Shown in pieces: positions 24,145-37,000 of a stretch of DNA of 64,000 bases. This DNA is from Mesodorylaimus sp. YZB2_4. Its lineage: Eukaryota; Nematoda; Enoplea; Dorylaimida; Dorylaimidae. The notes beneath the pieces are model-generated. The model saw only the letters and a list, made by a program, of their open reading frames with translations, was not told the origin of the DNA and searched no databases. The position numbers were made by a program, and so were the translations under genes. The DNA lies in NCBI GenBank assembly GCA_030248295.1, contig JASANH010001671.1:398855-462854 (forward strand). Direction: 5' to 3'. Numbering within the stretch: the first letter of the stretch is position 1; every line of letters begins with the position of its first letter.

Positions 24145-25121
24145 CTAACGGCCGCCGCGGGGTCCTCCGCGAGGCCCACCACCTCTTGGACCACCCCTGA
24201 ATCCACGTCCACGTCCTCTTCCTCGACCGCGTCCACCTCGCATTCCAGGACCACCAGCCGCTCCTGGTGGACCACCTGGACCGCCCGGCTTTCGTTTCGC
24301 TTTTGGAGCGTCATCGATCAAAAGTGTGTCCAACGGCAATGTGTCTGGTAAGATGAAGTACCTTAAAAAATAACAAAAACACACAGATTAAGCCGGTAAA
24401 ACAAATTTCCGCGAGAAAAAGCCAGTCATTCCCTCTCACGATCAGACTAGTGTGGCAACGTAACATCAATATCAAAGGTTCCATAAGTGATGAATTCTAT
24501 CTTCGACTACTGAAATGCCTGACAAACGTCACAAAAGGTTGGTAAAAAGTAGATCCAATCTATATACATGCAACAAAACCCTATCCTTAGTACTGTCATC
24601 ACATAATCCTTCAGAAAAATAAATTTAGGAAGGGCTTTAAATCTTTCATATCATACTTTATCGGTAGCCAAGCACTAAGACCGCACTCGAAGGCTACGGA
24701 ACACATAAATTTGACAATGTTTTTTTAGCGAAGGGGGAATCGAGCTCTCCCCTGTAAGCGGCCTCTTGATGTCAGCATTAGATCATTAACAACTGAGAGT
24801 TAAAAAGGAACACAGAGGCCTACTGTACTAAAATCCCGACTGTGTCCGTTTTTCTGCCGATAGACCTTACCGAATATTGTTTCCACGAATACTCAGCGTA
24901 TCCAATTGAACTGGATCTCGATTTTTCATTGTCATTTTCACGCTTCGTAAATGAGTATTCATTGCTACGTCCACACCAGCCACAGTTCCATGCACCTAGA
25001 TTCGGCGTTTTCATCAACAAAATTTCAAAAAAATCTCATCTTCACTTACCTGAGTTCCATTTTTCAACTCGACCGTTACTGTTTCGTGACTCAGTTTCAT
25101 CAAAAATCTTACGAGCTTCAT
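24145..25121 (-). CDS. SNRPD1: Small nuclear ribonucleoprotein Sm D1
   Basis: A core component of the heptameric Sm ring that assembles on U1, U2, U4 and U5 snRNAs for pre-mRNA splicing; nuclear, assembled in the cytoplasm. Exons: 25050-25121, 24871-24995, 24145-24361, phases continuous, 137 residues. It begins [20 protein letters not shown], as in SmD1 of other animals. The second exon carries the Sm1-Sm2 region, with [10 protein letters not shown] and LSIRGNNI; the third opens with RYFILPD and LPLDTLL. The tail is Gly/Arg-rich (RG and RGG repeats) with extra Gly/Pro before it, so it is slightly longer than the human protein (119 residues). The RG tail is the known target of symmetric arginine methylation and SMN binding. 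Confidence 0.96.
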
Positions 25122-25707
25122 TTTGAACGTTCTGATTGCCGAAAGGCTTTACGATTTCTTTTCCGAATTTGGATAGACAAAACAAGTACAGTACCAAAAG
25201 AAAGCGACGAAAAGACGTTTAGTACCTGCGCATCAAAACTGCGCACAGTCAACTTTTTCTGCTTACTTCATTTTAAACTTTCGCAAGCGGGAGTTCAAAC
25301 CCATTTTAATTTCACACGCAATTGCTTATTTTCCACCTCAACAGCGCATCCTCATTTCACTCCACGATAGCAGTCAAAGCTTCATAAACCTCTTTCTTTA
25401 CCACAGCGCAAAAGCTCAAAAGATTTCCGTTCTTACGCAACACCAGCGAGGAATGAGCGCACAATGCAAAATGGCAAAGCACAACGAGGAAAAATTTGGC
25501 CGGAGAGAATAATAACGAATAGTGTCATATATCTTACGCAGCACCACAACACTTAACGCACTAAGTGAGTCCAAAACATCAAATACTAAAGCGACATATG
25601 AAATACTGCCTCAAAAAAGCCTTAATTCGTTGCTTATAGTCTCGGAATGAAATTAGTAAACTGTATAAAAAAATTTCATACAAATTTGTCAACTGTTCCT
25701 CCCTTAA
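25122..25707. other. Intergenic region between testin and SmD1
   Basis: These 586 nt must hold the testin 3' untranslated region and the SmD1 promoter, since both genes read leftward. I see nothing else recognisable. Confidence 0.45.
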
Positions 25708-28469
25708 TCAATCCATAACATTGCTTTTGCACTGAGCCGAACAAAACGTACGACCAGCTTTCAAAATAAATCGTTTCTGGACAAGTGAACTTTTGCATCC
25801 ATGACAATAGAAACATTCGGAACGAGCGTGCCAATGAAATTCGTCTTTGTGCGAGATTCGATTAGTATCAGCAGCGATTTTTTCTTTGCATGCATGGCAC
25901 GTCTAAAAAGAAATTTACTTTCATGAATAAACTGTAAAAAGTAAAGAAAATCCACTTTACTCTGGCAAACAATCTTTCGTAGCACTCGAGACAATACGGC
26001 TGTTCTTGTTTCCACATGTATCGATGACCACCCAATTCCTTATCGCATCCAAAACAGCAGAAATGTTTCAAATGCCACGAACATCCTTCGGCCATCGTAT
26101 ACTCTTTGGCGAAGATCAGCTAGAAAGCAAACATTCGATTATCCTTGCACACATCCGTCCAGACCTCTCTATTCAACTGCACTAGTGGACGGGCCCCATA
26201 ACTTACAAAGTCACGAGTAGAGTGGGTTAAACAAATACAAGACAGTAAACACACTTTGAATCCATGAACCTACTCATCTACTCAATGCTTTTGATTCCCA
26301 TTCAAAGAATCTAGTTCACGTACCTCGTCACAACCAGCACATCGCGGGAACATGGAATTACCAAAATGACGACCACAATAGATTTTATCGTCTTTGAAAA
26401 AGTAGATCAAATCGGCCAACAATTCACCACACTCGCAGCATACGAAACAGGCTGGATGCCAACAAAGCTAAAGAGAATAAGTCATCATGACACCAAATGG
26501 AAATGCAAGTCTATAAAATCATTTTTCCTTACTTTTGGACCAGCTCGTTCTGCGAATACAGCTACTTCTCCGCTGAACATGGTCTTTTTACATTGATCGC
26601 AAGTCTAAAAAGCAAAGGCTAAATAAAACCTTTCGTGTAAGTAGCTTACAGTAGCAACAGGAGTCGAAACGACAAAAACCCAATCCTGAGTAAATGCGTG
26701 CAGCTATAATTTTTTATAAGTCAAAGAGGAGATGCAGTCTCTCACCAGCTCCTATTTGACTAACGTACAGTACAGTGTGTTCCCCACTGAACATGAACAG
26801 ACTGTACTGTTTAACCGTGGGAAACTGCTTAGATATTTGTCAGAAACAATACATTTGCGAAGGTTTTAGCTCGTGCGTATGCGCTTTCTAATTTGCCATG
26901 TTATAACTTTCTACCAAGACATAGTCCCACCCAATGTATACTTCCTCATTCGCAACCCACCGAAAATCATGCGACCAGTATAAAAGGGCATATCGAGGGC
27001 AGGGAGACGGCATAGAACGGACACAATGCCATTCACGACTCCGCCAACCGAAATTGTTGGCTGTCAACAGACTCGATGAAGCGAGGAACGCAATAAACAA
27101 GGCCGATACGGCCTAAGAATTCAATCATAAACCTCACTCGTGGCACTGCCTACTCTGACAAGCGTGCCCTATAATGCGGTTACTAAGGCCACAATCTAAT
27201 CGCCGCGCTGGTCTTATTGAATACGCGCGCCAGGTATGCTACGTGGGGAGAAAGTATTCGAGGCGTAGGCGTGGTTGATTCACTGCGCCAACAAACCAAT
27301 CGTAACTCCTGGTGAGGAAGTTTATCGCGCCTCAAAGAACGGAAATCATGACCTGACCAGCAGGGAGCCATCAATCAAAAAGAAACTGCATCAAGCCACA
27401 AAGTACCACCTGGACTATGACCATCTCTCGAGACCTAACTTCTTTAGCCGCATAAAATTCCGAGTCAATCCCAGGGTACCCCAGCAACTCGGAAGAAAAA
27501 CATTCTCATACTTACCCAACGAGTTCCGGGGCAGACAGAATCCAAGTTTCCGAGCCCATTTGTTACCGTATCCTTGGATGAATAAATCATGTTTTCTTTT
27601 CCTGATATATCTTCCGAAAGGCCGCGCGATCCGTTGGCAGGCGGCTCCTTAACGATACCTTGTCCAACGACGTCCTTTTTCACGAAGGTTAGGAAATTGT
27701 GCATGGCTTTCGTCTCCTCTGTTGTCAAATCATGGCATGCAGTGGCATCGTGGTCATGCAAAGGTAGTTGTCGTTCCAACGCTTGCCGGCGTCGAACGGC
27801 CCCTTCGGTCGACGAAATCGGTCGATCGGATGGTGGCAGCATAGACATGTACTTTTGTACCTGAAACCAGAATGTTGATAACAGATCAGACAATTGAGGA
27901 ATTCAATATCTTACCAAATTGGAAGTGATATTCGGGGGAATCCATTCAAACCGTAGTTTTCCCACAGCGCCGACGGCTTCCTTGTCCTTCAGCGGAGATT
28001 CTGCGACCTCGTTCGTAATTGTAAACAAAGCTTCATCCTCGGCCGTTCGAGCCGGACGATCAAATAGGCGACCGACACGCAAGTTACCAGGATCTTCGTC
28101 ATCCAAAGGCAAAGCGTGATCTTCTTTACGACATTTACAACTTTTGCATATTTTTCTAGAATTCATAATTTCCATCTTGCTTCTCTTCATCATACAGTAT
28201 GACTCATCTCACAAAAACCCTTACCTCCAGTAATGAAGATCCAAACCAGGACAGCCGGAGGTGCATTTCAAACACGGTGAACCAGCGCCGAACTCGTGAG
28301 CCAAGGCAGGCTGCAGGAAAACACAAGATGCAGTTCACTGATCATAACAAGGCCACCTAATTCGATTGATGCATACCTTCTTCTTTTTGTCCAATTCAAA
28401 CAGCAAAGGATTGACTGACGGTGGTTTCGTCGACGAAATGGCCATCGCGATGGTCTTCTTTTCAGCCAT
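25708..28469 (-). CDS. TES: Testin (PET and three LIM domains)
   Basis: A cytoskeletal adaptor found at focal adhesions and cell junctions, where its LIM domains bind zyxin, VASP and Mena-type partners in other animals. Eight exons (28377-28469, 28225-28310, 27915-28155, 27516-27860, 26533-26604, 26324-26467, 25961-26119, 25708-25902) close in frame to 444 residues; human testin has 421. A Cys-rich segment ([12 protein letters not shown] ... [13 protein letters not shown], about 36-71) matches the testin N-terminus. The PET domain (about 125-225) contains LRFEWIPP and a QKYMSMLP helix. LIM1 (about 257-318), LIM2 (about 321-380) and LIM3 (about 381-444) keep the Cys/His ligands. Intron 4 (26605-27515) is unusually long at 911 nt and separates PET from the LIM domains. 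The start lies 344 nt from an opposite-strand gene. Confidence 0.93.
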
Positions 28470-28813
28470 GACTCCTATTGTCGACAATACTAATAGCACA
28501 TCCGATTCGTCCGCATAGAAGACTGTTTACAAAGCTCTTGTTCAAAACCAGCTAACGTCCAGACCCCCTCCTTGCACTCAAAATGAGGCCACGACAAACT
28601 TTGGCGCGTCGGCTGGTGGCAGCTGGCGGCTGTCTGGGGCAGAGGCGGAGCTACAGGCGCACGCGGTAAAATTAAGTTTCGCAGTCATGTGCGGTTTCCA
28701 GGCCAGCTATGGCAGTCGAGATTTCGCAAACTGAAAGTGCAGTTCATAATTCATATTGTGAAATTCATCTAGACTGTTAAATTTTTTTGCCACCCAACAC
28801 TTTTACGTGAAAA
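28470..28813. promoter_or_regulatory. Shared upstream region of testin and the coiled-coil gene
   Basis: Only 344 nt separate the divergent start codons at 28469 (minus) and 28814 (plus). Both promoters and both 5' untranslated regions must fit here. I see no TATA box or other clear core element, so bidirectional promoter activity is an inference from spacing. Confidence 0.5.
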
Positions 28814-30430
28814 ATGGCTACTGCAGTAAAAGGAGACGACGATCCATGCAAGACTTGGGATCGAGGCGAATCGCTCGTCGATGATTCGTCGGAGGATTTT
28901 GAACTGGTTTCGATTAGTGATAGGCAGAGTATTGTTAGCGAATACAGATCACATGGTGATGATCAAGTCGAAAAAACGGCCGAGAATCAGGAAGAGGTGA
29001 AGGCGATCGATCCGCTGGCCGCTTTCGTCATGATTCAAAGCGAACACCGTTTACTAAAGGGTAGGAGCCGAATTTCGGATTAATCCAGGGTTTTTCAAAT
29101 CAAATTTGGTCTCAAGCTACAAATTCATCATTCAATAGCTTCATGTGTGGCTAGAACTTCCATTTCACCTATTTTACTTTAACCATACCATATTTTTTAG
29201 ATGAGCTGGAGGCGCAACACGAAATGCTGCGCCTTCGACTTGAATCCATGGAAGATCAGAGCCGTCGTAAATCGGATGAAGTAAGCCTTACCATCTTTCA
29301 CACTTTTCCAAATCTTTTATTTCTTTGACGCGAATAAGCTTTTTCAGATCGAGACGTTGAGAAATCAGGACCTTCTAAAAGCGAAAGAAGTATGCCCCAT
29401 TTTACTGGCCGTCTGAACTGTTGGTATAATAGCTGGTTTTTAGATCGAGACTTTAAAGAACGAGGTTCAAGCGCTATGTCTCGAATTGAACGAGAATAAG
29501 ACTCAGCAAACGGAAATGGAACTGCAATTGAAGTATTTCAAGGAGTCCAGGTAAAAATTTGATATTGAAATCCTAATTCAAATAATCATCTGACTGATTT
29601 TAGCGAGCGAACCGATTTAATGACCGCCAAACTATTGGAAGCCGAGGATGTGATCAAGTCTCAGCACGACATGATCCAGCAACTGCGAAGTGACGGGTAC
29701 GCTGGAGCTCCTACTTCTCCTGTTCCAGCCCCGTTCACTGATGAAAGCTTGACAATGGAGCTGGCGCAAAAGAATGAGCAAATCAAACGACTGAAGGGCT
29801 CATTGGCATCGTTGGAAGCTGCCCTGGGAAGCATGAATGGCAATCGTCTGAAAGTCGAACACGAAAGCCAGAAATTGGCCGAGATCAATCGAGAATTAGA
29901 AATGGTAGTCACCGACTTGCAGGCACAGGTACGTCGTCCAGGGAGCCCGAGTGGGTTAAAGCGCAGTATCGTGCTGTCCAAATGTCTGTAGTAGAGAGGC
30001 CTACCGTACCAGCAGGGTAGCCTCCCCGGGATGATCCCGTCCGTCTCACTATTCAATTTTAGGCGGAATCGGATAAAGCTAAATCGGAAATGGACAAGGC
30101 CGAATGGGATGCCATTCGCGCGGATTTGGAGCAGCAAATTCAAATATTGTCCGATCGGGTTATCGCCTTCGAAAATCAGTTCAGTGGCGTGTCGCTCAAT
30201 CAGGCTGCCGGTGCGGATAACGAGGACACTCCTACTCTTCAGCACAGAGTATGTACTTATCTACTTTGTTCTCCTCTTATTTACTCGCCTGATTTCAGGA
30301 TGCCCAAAATGGAGCCAGGTCTTCACGTCCTTCCACTGCACCACAATGGGTCGAATGTCAACGCTGTCATTTACCGATGGCTACAGTCGGTCCTCATCCG
30401 TGCCCGGCCATAATCGACGGTTTGGATTAA
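28814..30430 (+). CDS. Coiled-coil protein with LIR-like motif and C-terminal zinc finger
   Basis: I do not recognise an exact orthologue. Seven exons (28814-29060, 29201-29280, 29348-29389, 29444-29550, 29604-29928, 30063-30248, 30299-30430) close in frame to 372 residues. The N-terminus holds an acidic-preceded FELV (residues 29-32), which fits the LC3-interacting motif [WFY]xx[LIV]. Residues about 75-185 and 225-320 are predicted coiled coil by heptad pattern. Within them, QLKYFKESSERTDL vaguely recalls the ubiquitin-binding coil of NEMO and optineurin. The last exon encodes a small finger: CQRC, then HPC, a C2HC-like arrangement. LIR, coiled coil and terminal zinc finger is the layout of optineurin-type autophagy receptors, but similarity is weak and another coiled-coil family is possible. 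It shares its upstream region with testin. Confidence 0.75.
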
Positions 30431-31079
30431 ATACGGCCACGACACGGAGGCGACGCGGGAACGCCGACCAGTAATGATTTGGTAACATTCTAGATTCTTG
30501 ATATAACGAGCTAATCGGTTAGGGTCACTCGCCCTGTCAGGTGTACTTATGTAAATCGCAGCTTTTAGATTTAGCTTTATTTAATGGACCCCCAATTTTG
30601 ACCTAGTCGTTTCCGTGTCTGCTTTTACACGTCTGATAAAGTATACTGTAGAATAACCAATGCTAACACGGAATTTACCATCAAAAAATGGTCATCTGAT
30701 GAACAATAACGATGCAAGCATGTGGCAGTGCATAATAGAGTATGAACAATCCAGCAGGTACCAAGGGCAGAGAGCTAAAACACAATTCACTACTCCGAAG
30801 TCCATTCACCTTCCAAAAAAGGATGTCAACATCGAAAAGTAAATTTTCAGCGCCTACAAAATACATAAAAACTAGGTGTTTGCATAGAGCATAATACAAG
30901 CACAAGAATCTTTAAGTAAGCACGCCTGATATTTATGAGCACGAATCCATAAAATGTTGAAGTATGCATAAAAACGGTTTATATTTACGTATTGCATCTT
31001 CTCACAATGAAAACTAGCACACTTTTTTCAGATAAAAAAATGCCGGTTAAACAAAATGATCAAAACAAGGATATAAATT
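30431..31079. other. Convergent 3' region
   Basis: The coiled-coil gene and the laminin gene end toward each other here. A minus-strand AATAAA at 30576-30581 could serve the laminin transcript but is about 500 nt from its stop. Nothing else is recognisable. Confidence 0.4.
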
Positions 31080-34000
31080 TTAGCCACTCGGCCGTTGCTC
31101 GCACGTCTCATAGTACTTAACTTTACCTTGTATATCCACGATATATGTATCCAAGAGAGAATGCAAGCGCGAAAGCGTATCACCGTAGTTTTGTAATTTT
31201 ACCTCGTTGCTGTCGAAACTTTTACGCTCTTCTGAAAAATCAAAGCACAAAGGTAAGAAGCAAAGTGAGAAGCACATGAGGGATGGCAGAGTGGTTTTGT
31301 GAGAAAGGCTGCGAGAAAGCTGCAAAACTTGAGACGAGTAAACAAAGATTAGAAACATGCACAGTAACCCCGCAGGCAATCCGCAAGCACCAATCGGACA
31401 GGACAGAAAGTGCCATGCAGGTTGTACTATTTGATTCTTGACAGCTCTAACGGGCATTTCTCAGGATCCTTCAACGGATCTTCCACACCCGACTCGCATT
31501 GGCACAACGAAGCTTTCTTCGCGTATTCGTCCATGTCCTCGATAGCTTCGTCCAACCGTCTCTGCAATTCCTCTGACGCCATGCCATTCTCGTAGGCGTC
31601 GAGTGTGGCGTCATTTGCACCAGCCAGGGCCCGCAAGTCTACAAGCGGTTATACCGACTCGAATTCGGTACGCTTATATTAAGGATGAGTGATTACAAGG
31701 CTGTTAAGAGTGAGTGAGTGGGTGGGTGGATTCGAACCAAAAACCGAAACCAAAAAGAACATGCTGCCAAAACTGAAAGTCAAGCTGCCGCCCCAACCAC
31801 CAGGATCACACTTACGCTCAATCTCTTCGATGTGCTTCAATGTTTTGTCCAATAAAGTAGTCGCTTTTCGTTTCAATTGTTCCGCCCTCGTCTGCGTTCC
31901 CTCCGACGCACCAGTCCGTTCATTCAACAATGCCGTAGCTTGATTGTACATGGTGGTCAATAGAGCTCGATTATCTTGCGCCGCCTGCGCTTTCCTTTTC
32001 GCCGCATCCGCCACGGCCACCGATCGATTCACATCTTTCCCAATTTGGAAATAATCTAATTCGACCGCCGTCAAATCGGCTTTCAAATTTTTCAAAGCCT
32101 CCGACGATTCAGCTGCTGATTTTTCCGCTGCTGCCGTTTCATTCGAAATCTAAAACACAATCAAATCCTCATTTCCATTATTCGCAAAGACGAATTTCCA
32201 ATCTTACCGTGTGCAAATCGGTCTGAGCCGAATCGATATCGATATTTGCAGTTTTGATAGCTTTCTCAGCTTTTTCCTGGGCCTCATTAGCTTTCTGCAA
32301 CGCATCAATAACCGCTTGACTCGTATTCAAAATGGTCTCCGCTTTTGTTCTAAAAAATACGTCCATACATTTTGCAGAAACCGCATAGGAGATAAGTTTT
32401 TCTCACTTGGCTAAATCGGCGTTCCACTTTAATCTTTCTGCTTCCGTCAAATTATTACGCGTTTCCCTCAAAATCGCATCGATATTGGTCAATTTGGCCA
32501 AGTGTCCTCGAATCTGAATTCCCAAATCCGCAATTTCGGACGGGTTCAAAGAAATGGTCGTATTCATGACTTCTTCAGCCAACGTCCTGATTTCGGCCGG
32601 AGTCGTATGCGGATCGGCCAGGAAAGCTGATATACGATCGTGTAGCTCCTCCAACGATTGACGCGTTTGATTCGCCTGTTGCGAGACACTCAGGGCCGTC
32701 TCGTAGGCTTGACGAGCATCCAACAACGCCTTCTCGCTCTCGCCCTGCGCCAAACGAACGCGTTGCAATAATTCGTGCGCTTCCGCTTGTTTCTTGTTCA
32801 ACTTCTCATTAGCTTCCTGGGCGTACTGCAAAGCTTGTTCCGATTTCGTGACAGCACCTGAAAGTCACCAGCGTCAACCATCTGATCCCCCTTCCCTCCA
32901 CAACCACCTACCTTCGCTACACGACGGCCCACCGCACTTTCCACATCCAGCACCACCGCAAAGATCGTCGCAAGGATCGCCACGAGCACCACACACCATT
33001 TCGTTCAAACTGGGTATCCTTTCGGAAACCTCGTCCACTTTCACAGCCAACGCTTCCAACGCGGCCTCGTTCTCCTTGAATTGGGCATCGAAATCGCCTT
33101 GATTTGAAGCCAACTTTTCGGTTGTCAGACGACGTATAGTTTCCGATTGACCAATAATGCCTTCAGTCGCATCAGCGCGTCGTTGAGCATTCAACGATGC
33201 ACTAGCAGCCTCCCTGGTCACATTGTACGCGCCTTCCACATCCGTCTCGCGCAACGAGGTGGCGTTATCTTCCAATTCTTTCGTCAAAGCACCCAAATCG
33301 TCCGCCTTCTTTCGCAAAGAATCCAAACTGACCTCCGCATTGTCAACGCGCACGTTGGTTTCCAAAACTCGTCGATCAACGTTGTCCGTTCTTTTCTTCG
33401 CGCCATCAATTTCCTTCCTGAAAACACCAATACATTCCATACCCATAAAATTTGAATTTCCACTTTCTTACTCCAATTGCTTGATCTGCTCTCTGAGAGC
33501 ATCAACATCCTGCCGCGAAATATTGGCAGTATTCAACTGCTGTTGAATATCGCTCAATTGTTTCTCCATGTCCTTGAACTCGCTATCGTATACCGAACTG
33601 ACACCAGTGTCTTCGATGCCACTAGCCTGAGCGACCAGACGGGCAGTTTCTTCTAAAATGGGCACCCATCACCTCAATCCCAACAAGCCATCTAAAACAG
33701 TATCGCACCTTTCAGTCCCTGCAAAATTCGATCCCAGCTCTGGAAGCATTCTCCACACGGCTCGCAGTACGGCCACGTTCCTTTGTATCCCCTAGCACAC
33801 TGATCGCATTTCGGACCCCCCGATCCATCCAAACAAGGGCACGTTCCATTCTCACGATGACACTGCAAACTGGCCGAACCGATGCGATTGCACTCGCAGG
33901 CTGAAATGAACAAGAACGTCAGTCATCGCAAGCTGCACCTCACTTGTTTCCAAGCCTACACAGCTCAGGTCACTTGCAGAAGCCTCAGTCACATAGGCTC

Positions 34001-37000
34001 TGTACAGTCCATAAGTAGCCTGCAGAAATATTTTGAAACACTCACGCTTTTGCGATAAGTTGGGGTCACTTGACCTGTGCAGTCTACTATATCTGCCCCA
34101 CTACTTTTATGCCACTCGGAAAACTGAAGATAACGAATTAGTCCAGCGGGCTAATCGTTCCATGTTTACACCTCAGCTGTGTGAAGATTCCTTTCCTATG
34201 CATGACACTCGCATTGCTGTGTGCCAGGCACGATCATGTCTGTAACCCCCACTTTTACACCCCAGCCTACCCCGAAATCGCTAAAGCCCTATGCTCACAA
34301 GTGCCAAAGTAACGAGCTTGCCACTCACGTTTGCATTCAGCTCTCGGATCCCCCCAGAAGAAATTCTCGCATTCCGAGCACTTCCTTCCTCCACGTCCAA
34401 TCTTGCACGAGCACTGACCATCCAACACGTTGCACTGCAATGCGGGTCCGCCATCCGGTCCCGTTACCACTCCAGTCGGATCGCAGCTGCACGCTTCGCA
34501 TCCCGTTCCACTGTCCAACTTCCAATGATTCGGAGCGCACGAATCGCACCGCAGGCCAATAACGTTCGGCAAGCACGGACATTGACCGGAGGCTCGATCG
34601 CACGGCGGACCAGTCTGGTTCGTACCAAGGCTGTTGCAAACGCACCTGGAAAAAGGCAGTCTTTATACCATGCATTCTAGCCATACTTCAAACTACCCAC
34701 CTTTGACACGATTGGATCTTCGCATCGCCGTAGAAACCCGATTTACAATGCTCGCACTGAAATCCTTCCGTATTGTACAAGCATTTCACGCAACGACCGG
34801 TCTTTGCATCGCACGATTCGGGCACAGTGAAATCGATATTGCCACTACAATCGCATCGTTCGCACGTGCCGCCAACTTCGTTCGGATTGCCCCAATAATT
34901 CGCACTGCACTTATCGCATCGTGCACCTACAAAACGAGCAACAATGTCTTGTCCTGCATAATCAGAGACCACCAGACGCCATACCTTCATATCCTAGTCG
35001 ACAATTGCAAACCACGTTCTTGGTCGTGTGATCCAAATAGCACGTGTCCGCATGCTGGTACCCCGAACCAGATCCCCCAGGACATGGACAAGCACGGCAG
35101 GGAATATCGACGCCGCGTCTCGGATCTCCGTAGAAACCATCTTGGCACCTACAACGAAACAGGCACCTGTCACACCCCCGTCATCCATTCCCTTCTTCCT
35201 CACCTTTCGCAGTAATGTCCAGTCGTCACATCCCTGCACTCGATACAAGCACCAGTTTCCTGCGAGCAAATGTCCGCGTGTCCATTACACTCGCACGGAC
35301 GACAGTCGGGGAATCCCCAATAGCCAGGCTGGCACGTATCGCACTTTCGTCCATACACACCATCACGACATTTGCAATTCCCATTGGCCAAATCGCAAAA
35401 GTTGTCCAACGATCCAACATTGTTGCACTCGCAAGCTAAACCATTCGAATGACCATATTCCCCTGTTCACAACGTCCCCGCTCGCACCAACTTACCCGAA
35501 CATCCTTGCGGTCCGAATCCGAATGTTCCAGGCGCGCACTTATCGCATCGACGGCCGATCACGTTCGGTTTACACTGGCACTGTCCGCCCTTCGCATTAC
35601 ATATACCACTGACGGAACCGGTCGGATCGCAATTGCACTCGATACCCTTGTCCAGAATCGAGGCCGCCAACGGGCAGATGTAGCGTTTGCACGTATCCGA
35701 TAATCGTTCCAACGATGTCACGTCCAAAATCTGGTGTCGGCATTGGTACTGATTGAATTCGTGACGACGATAGTTGGCCAATTCGCTGCCGTCAGAAAAC
35801 GCGCTCAGGGAATCAGTCGGAGGAGCGAGGACGATCTAGAACGATACAAATATTTACAATTCAGCTTCATATCAAAAAAGGACGAAATTTTTATTAACTT
35901 ACCGAATCGATTAAAATGGACGCGCTTCTGTCGGGAAATCCAGACTGGTACTCGCCCAAGGATATTCTAATCTGATAAGCGACACCTGGTTCCAAACACA
36001 CCGCCGGGTGCACTTCGGCGTATCGTCCTCCTACAAGAAAATCGATTTCTCTGGTACTCATTATAATGTTTTCCTGGGGATTTTCTAGAAATTTCAAGGT
36101 AAACAAGGCGTGTGTGAAATAAGCACGTTTGCGATTAACTGGCAGCTAAATCTGGTTGGTTCGGGGAGACATTATGGACATCTTGGCTTGGCCAACAAAG
36201 AGAAGTAGGCAACTGTTTTTCCAATTTATGGATGACTCCGCCATCAACATGGCTGACTTCGTCTGTGGGAATGGGGTCAGACCATGGCCTGCTTGTAGCC
36301 ATGGCCTGCAATACCCTGTGTACCCAGTCAGACATGTTGCCCGCCATGCACTTACAGGGGAGGGTTCGACTCCCGCCTGGCTAAAAAATGTGTTCCTTAG
36401 CCCTCGAGTGCGCTGTACAATGCTTGGCTGGGGATAAAGTGTGACATGGCATGCATGGTTGCCTGAATCCAAAGGAAAAATATCGTTTGGATTCACTTCT
36501 AATCAATCCAAACTTTACCAATCATTTCTTGCTTGTTCAATAGACCAGAAAACGTTTTTGATAAATTTTACTCTCAACTATGCTTCACTCAAAGTTGTTT
36601 TCGGTTCGTTGGGTTGCTTAATAAAAATTGAATTGGCTTCAGGGTCACTTGGGGTCGATGAATCGGCGGGCCAGAGAATAGGACCAATGACCTTGACCGT
36701 CAACATGCAACTTTGCAAGGTCCTTTCGTGGAGGTGATCTCCCCATAATTTCCCTCTGTCAACACCCCTCCCGTCCGTGAGGTCATATCGTGGCCAAAAC
36801 CAGGGAGCTTGCAGACATGGCCTGCATATGTTCATGTTTATGTTTTACCACATCACCAAACGCTTATGCGCACTCGATGGTAAAGGGACACATTTTACAC
36901 GAAATGATTTACCAGGCCGCGAGTCGAACACTCGCCCGTAACTGCGCACCTGGCGTGAGAGGCAGAGGCCTAACCCACCAGGCCGGTACCTTGTATACTC

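Noticed and set aside
24108..24314. Acidic frames opposite the SmD1 tail
   Set aside because: They are the antisense of the RG-rich repeats of SmD1.
34033..35612. Several plus-strand frames across the laminin gene
   Set aside because: They are antisense shadows of Cys-rich EGF-like repeats.
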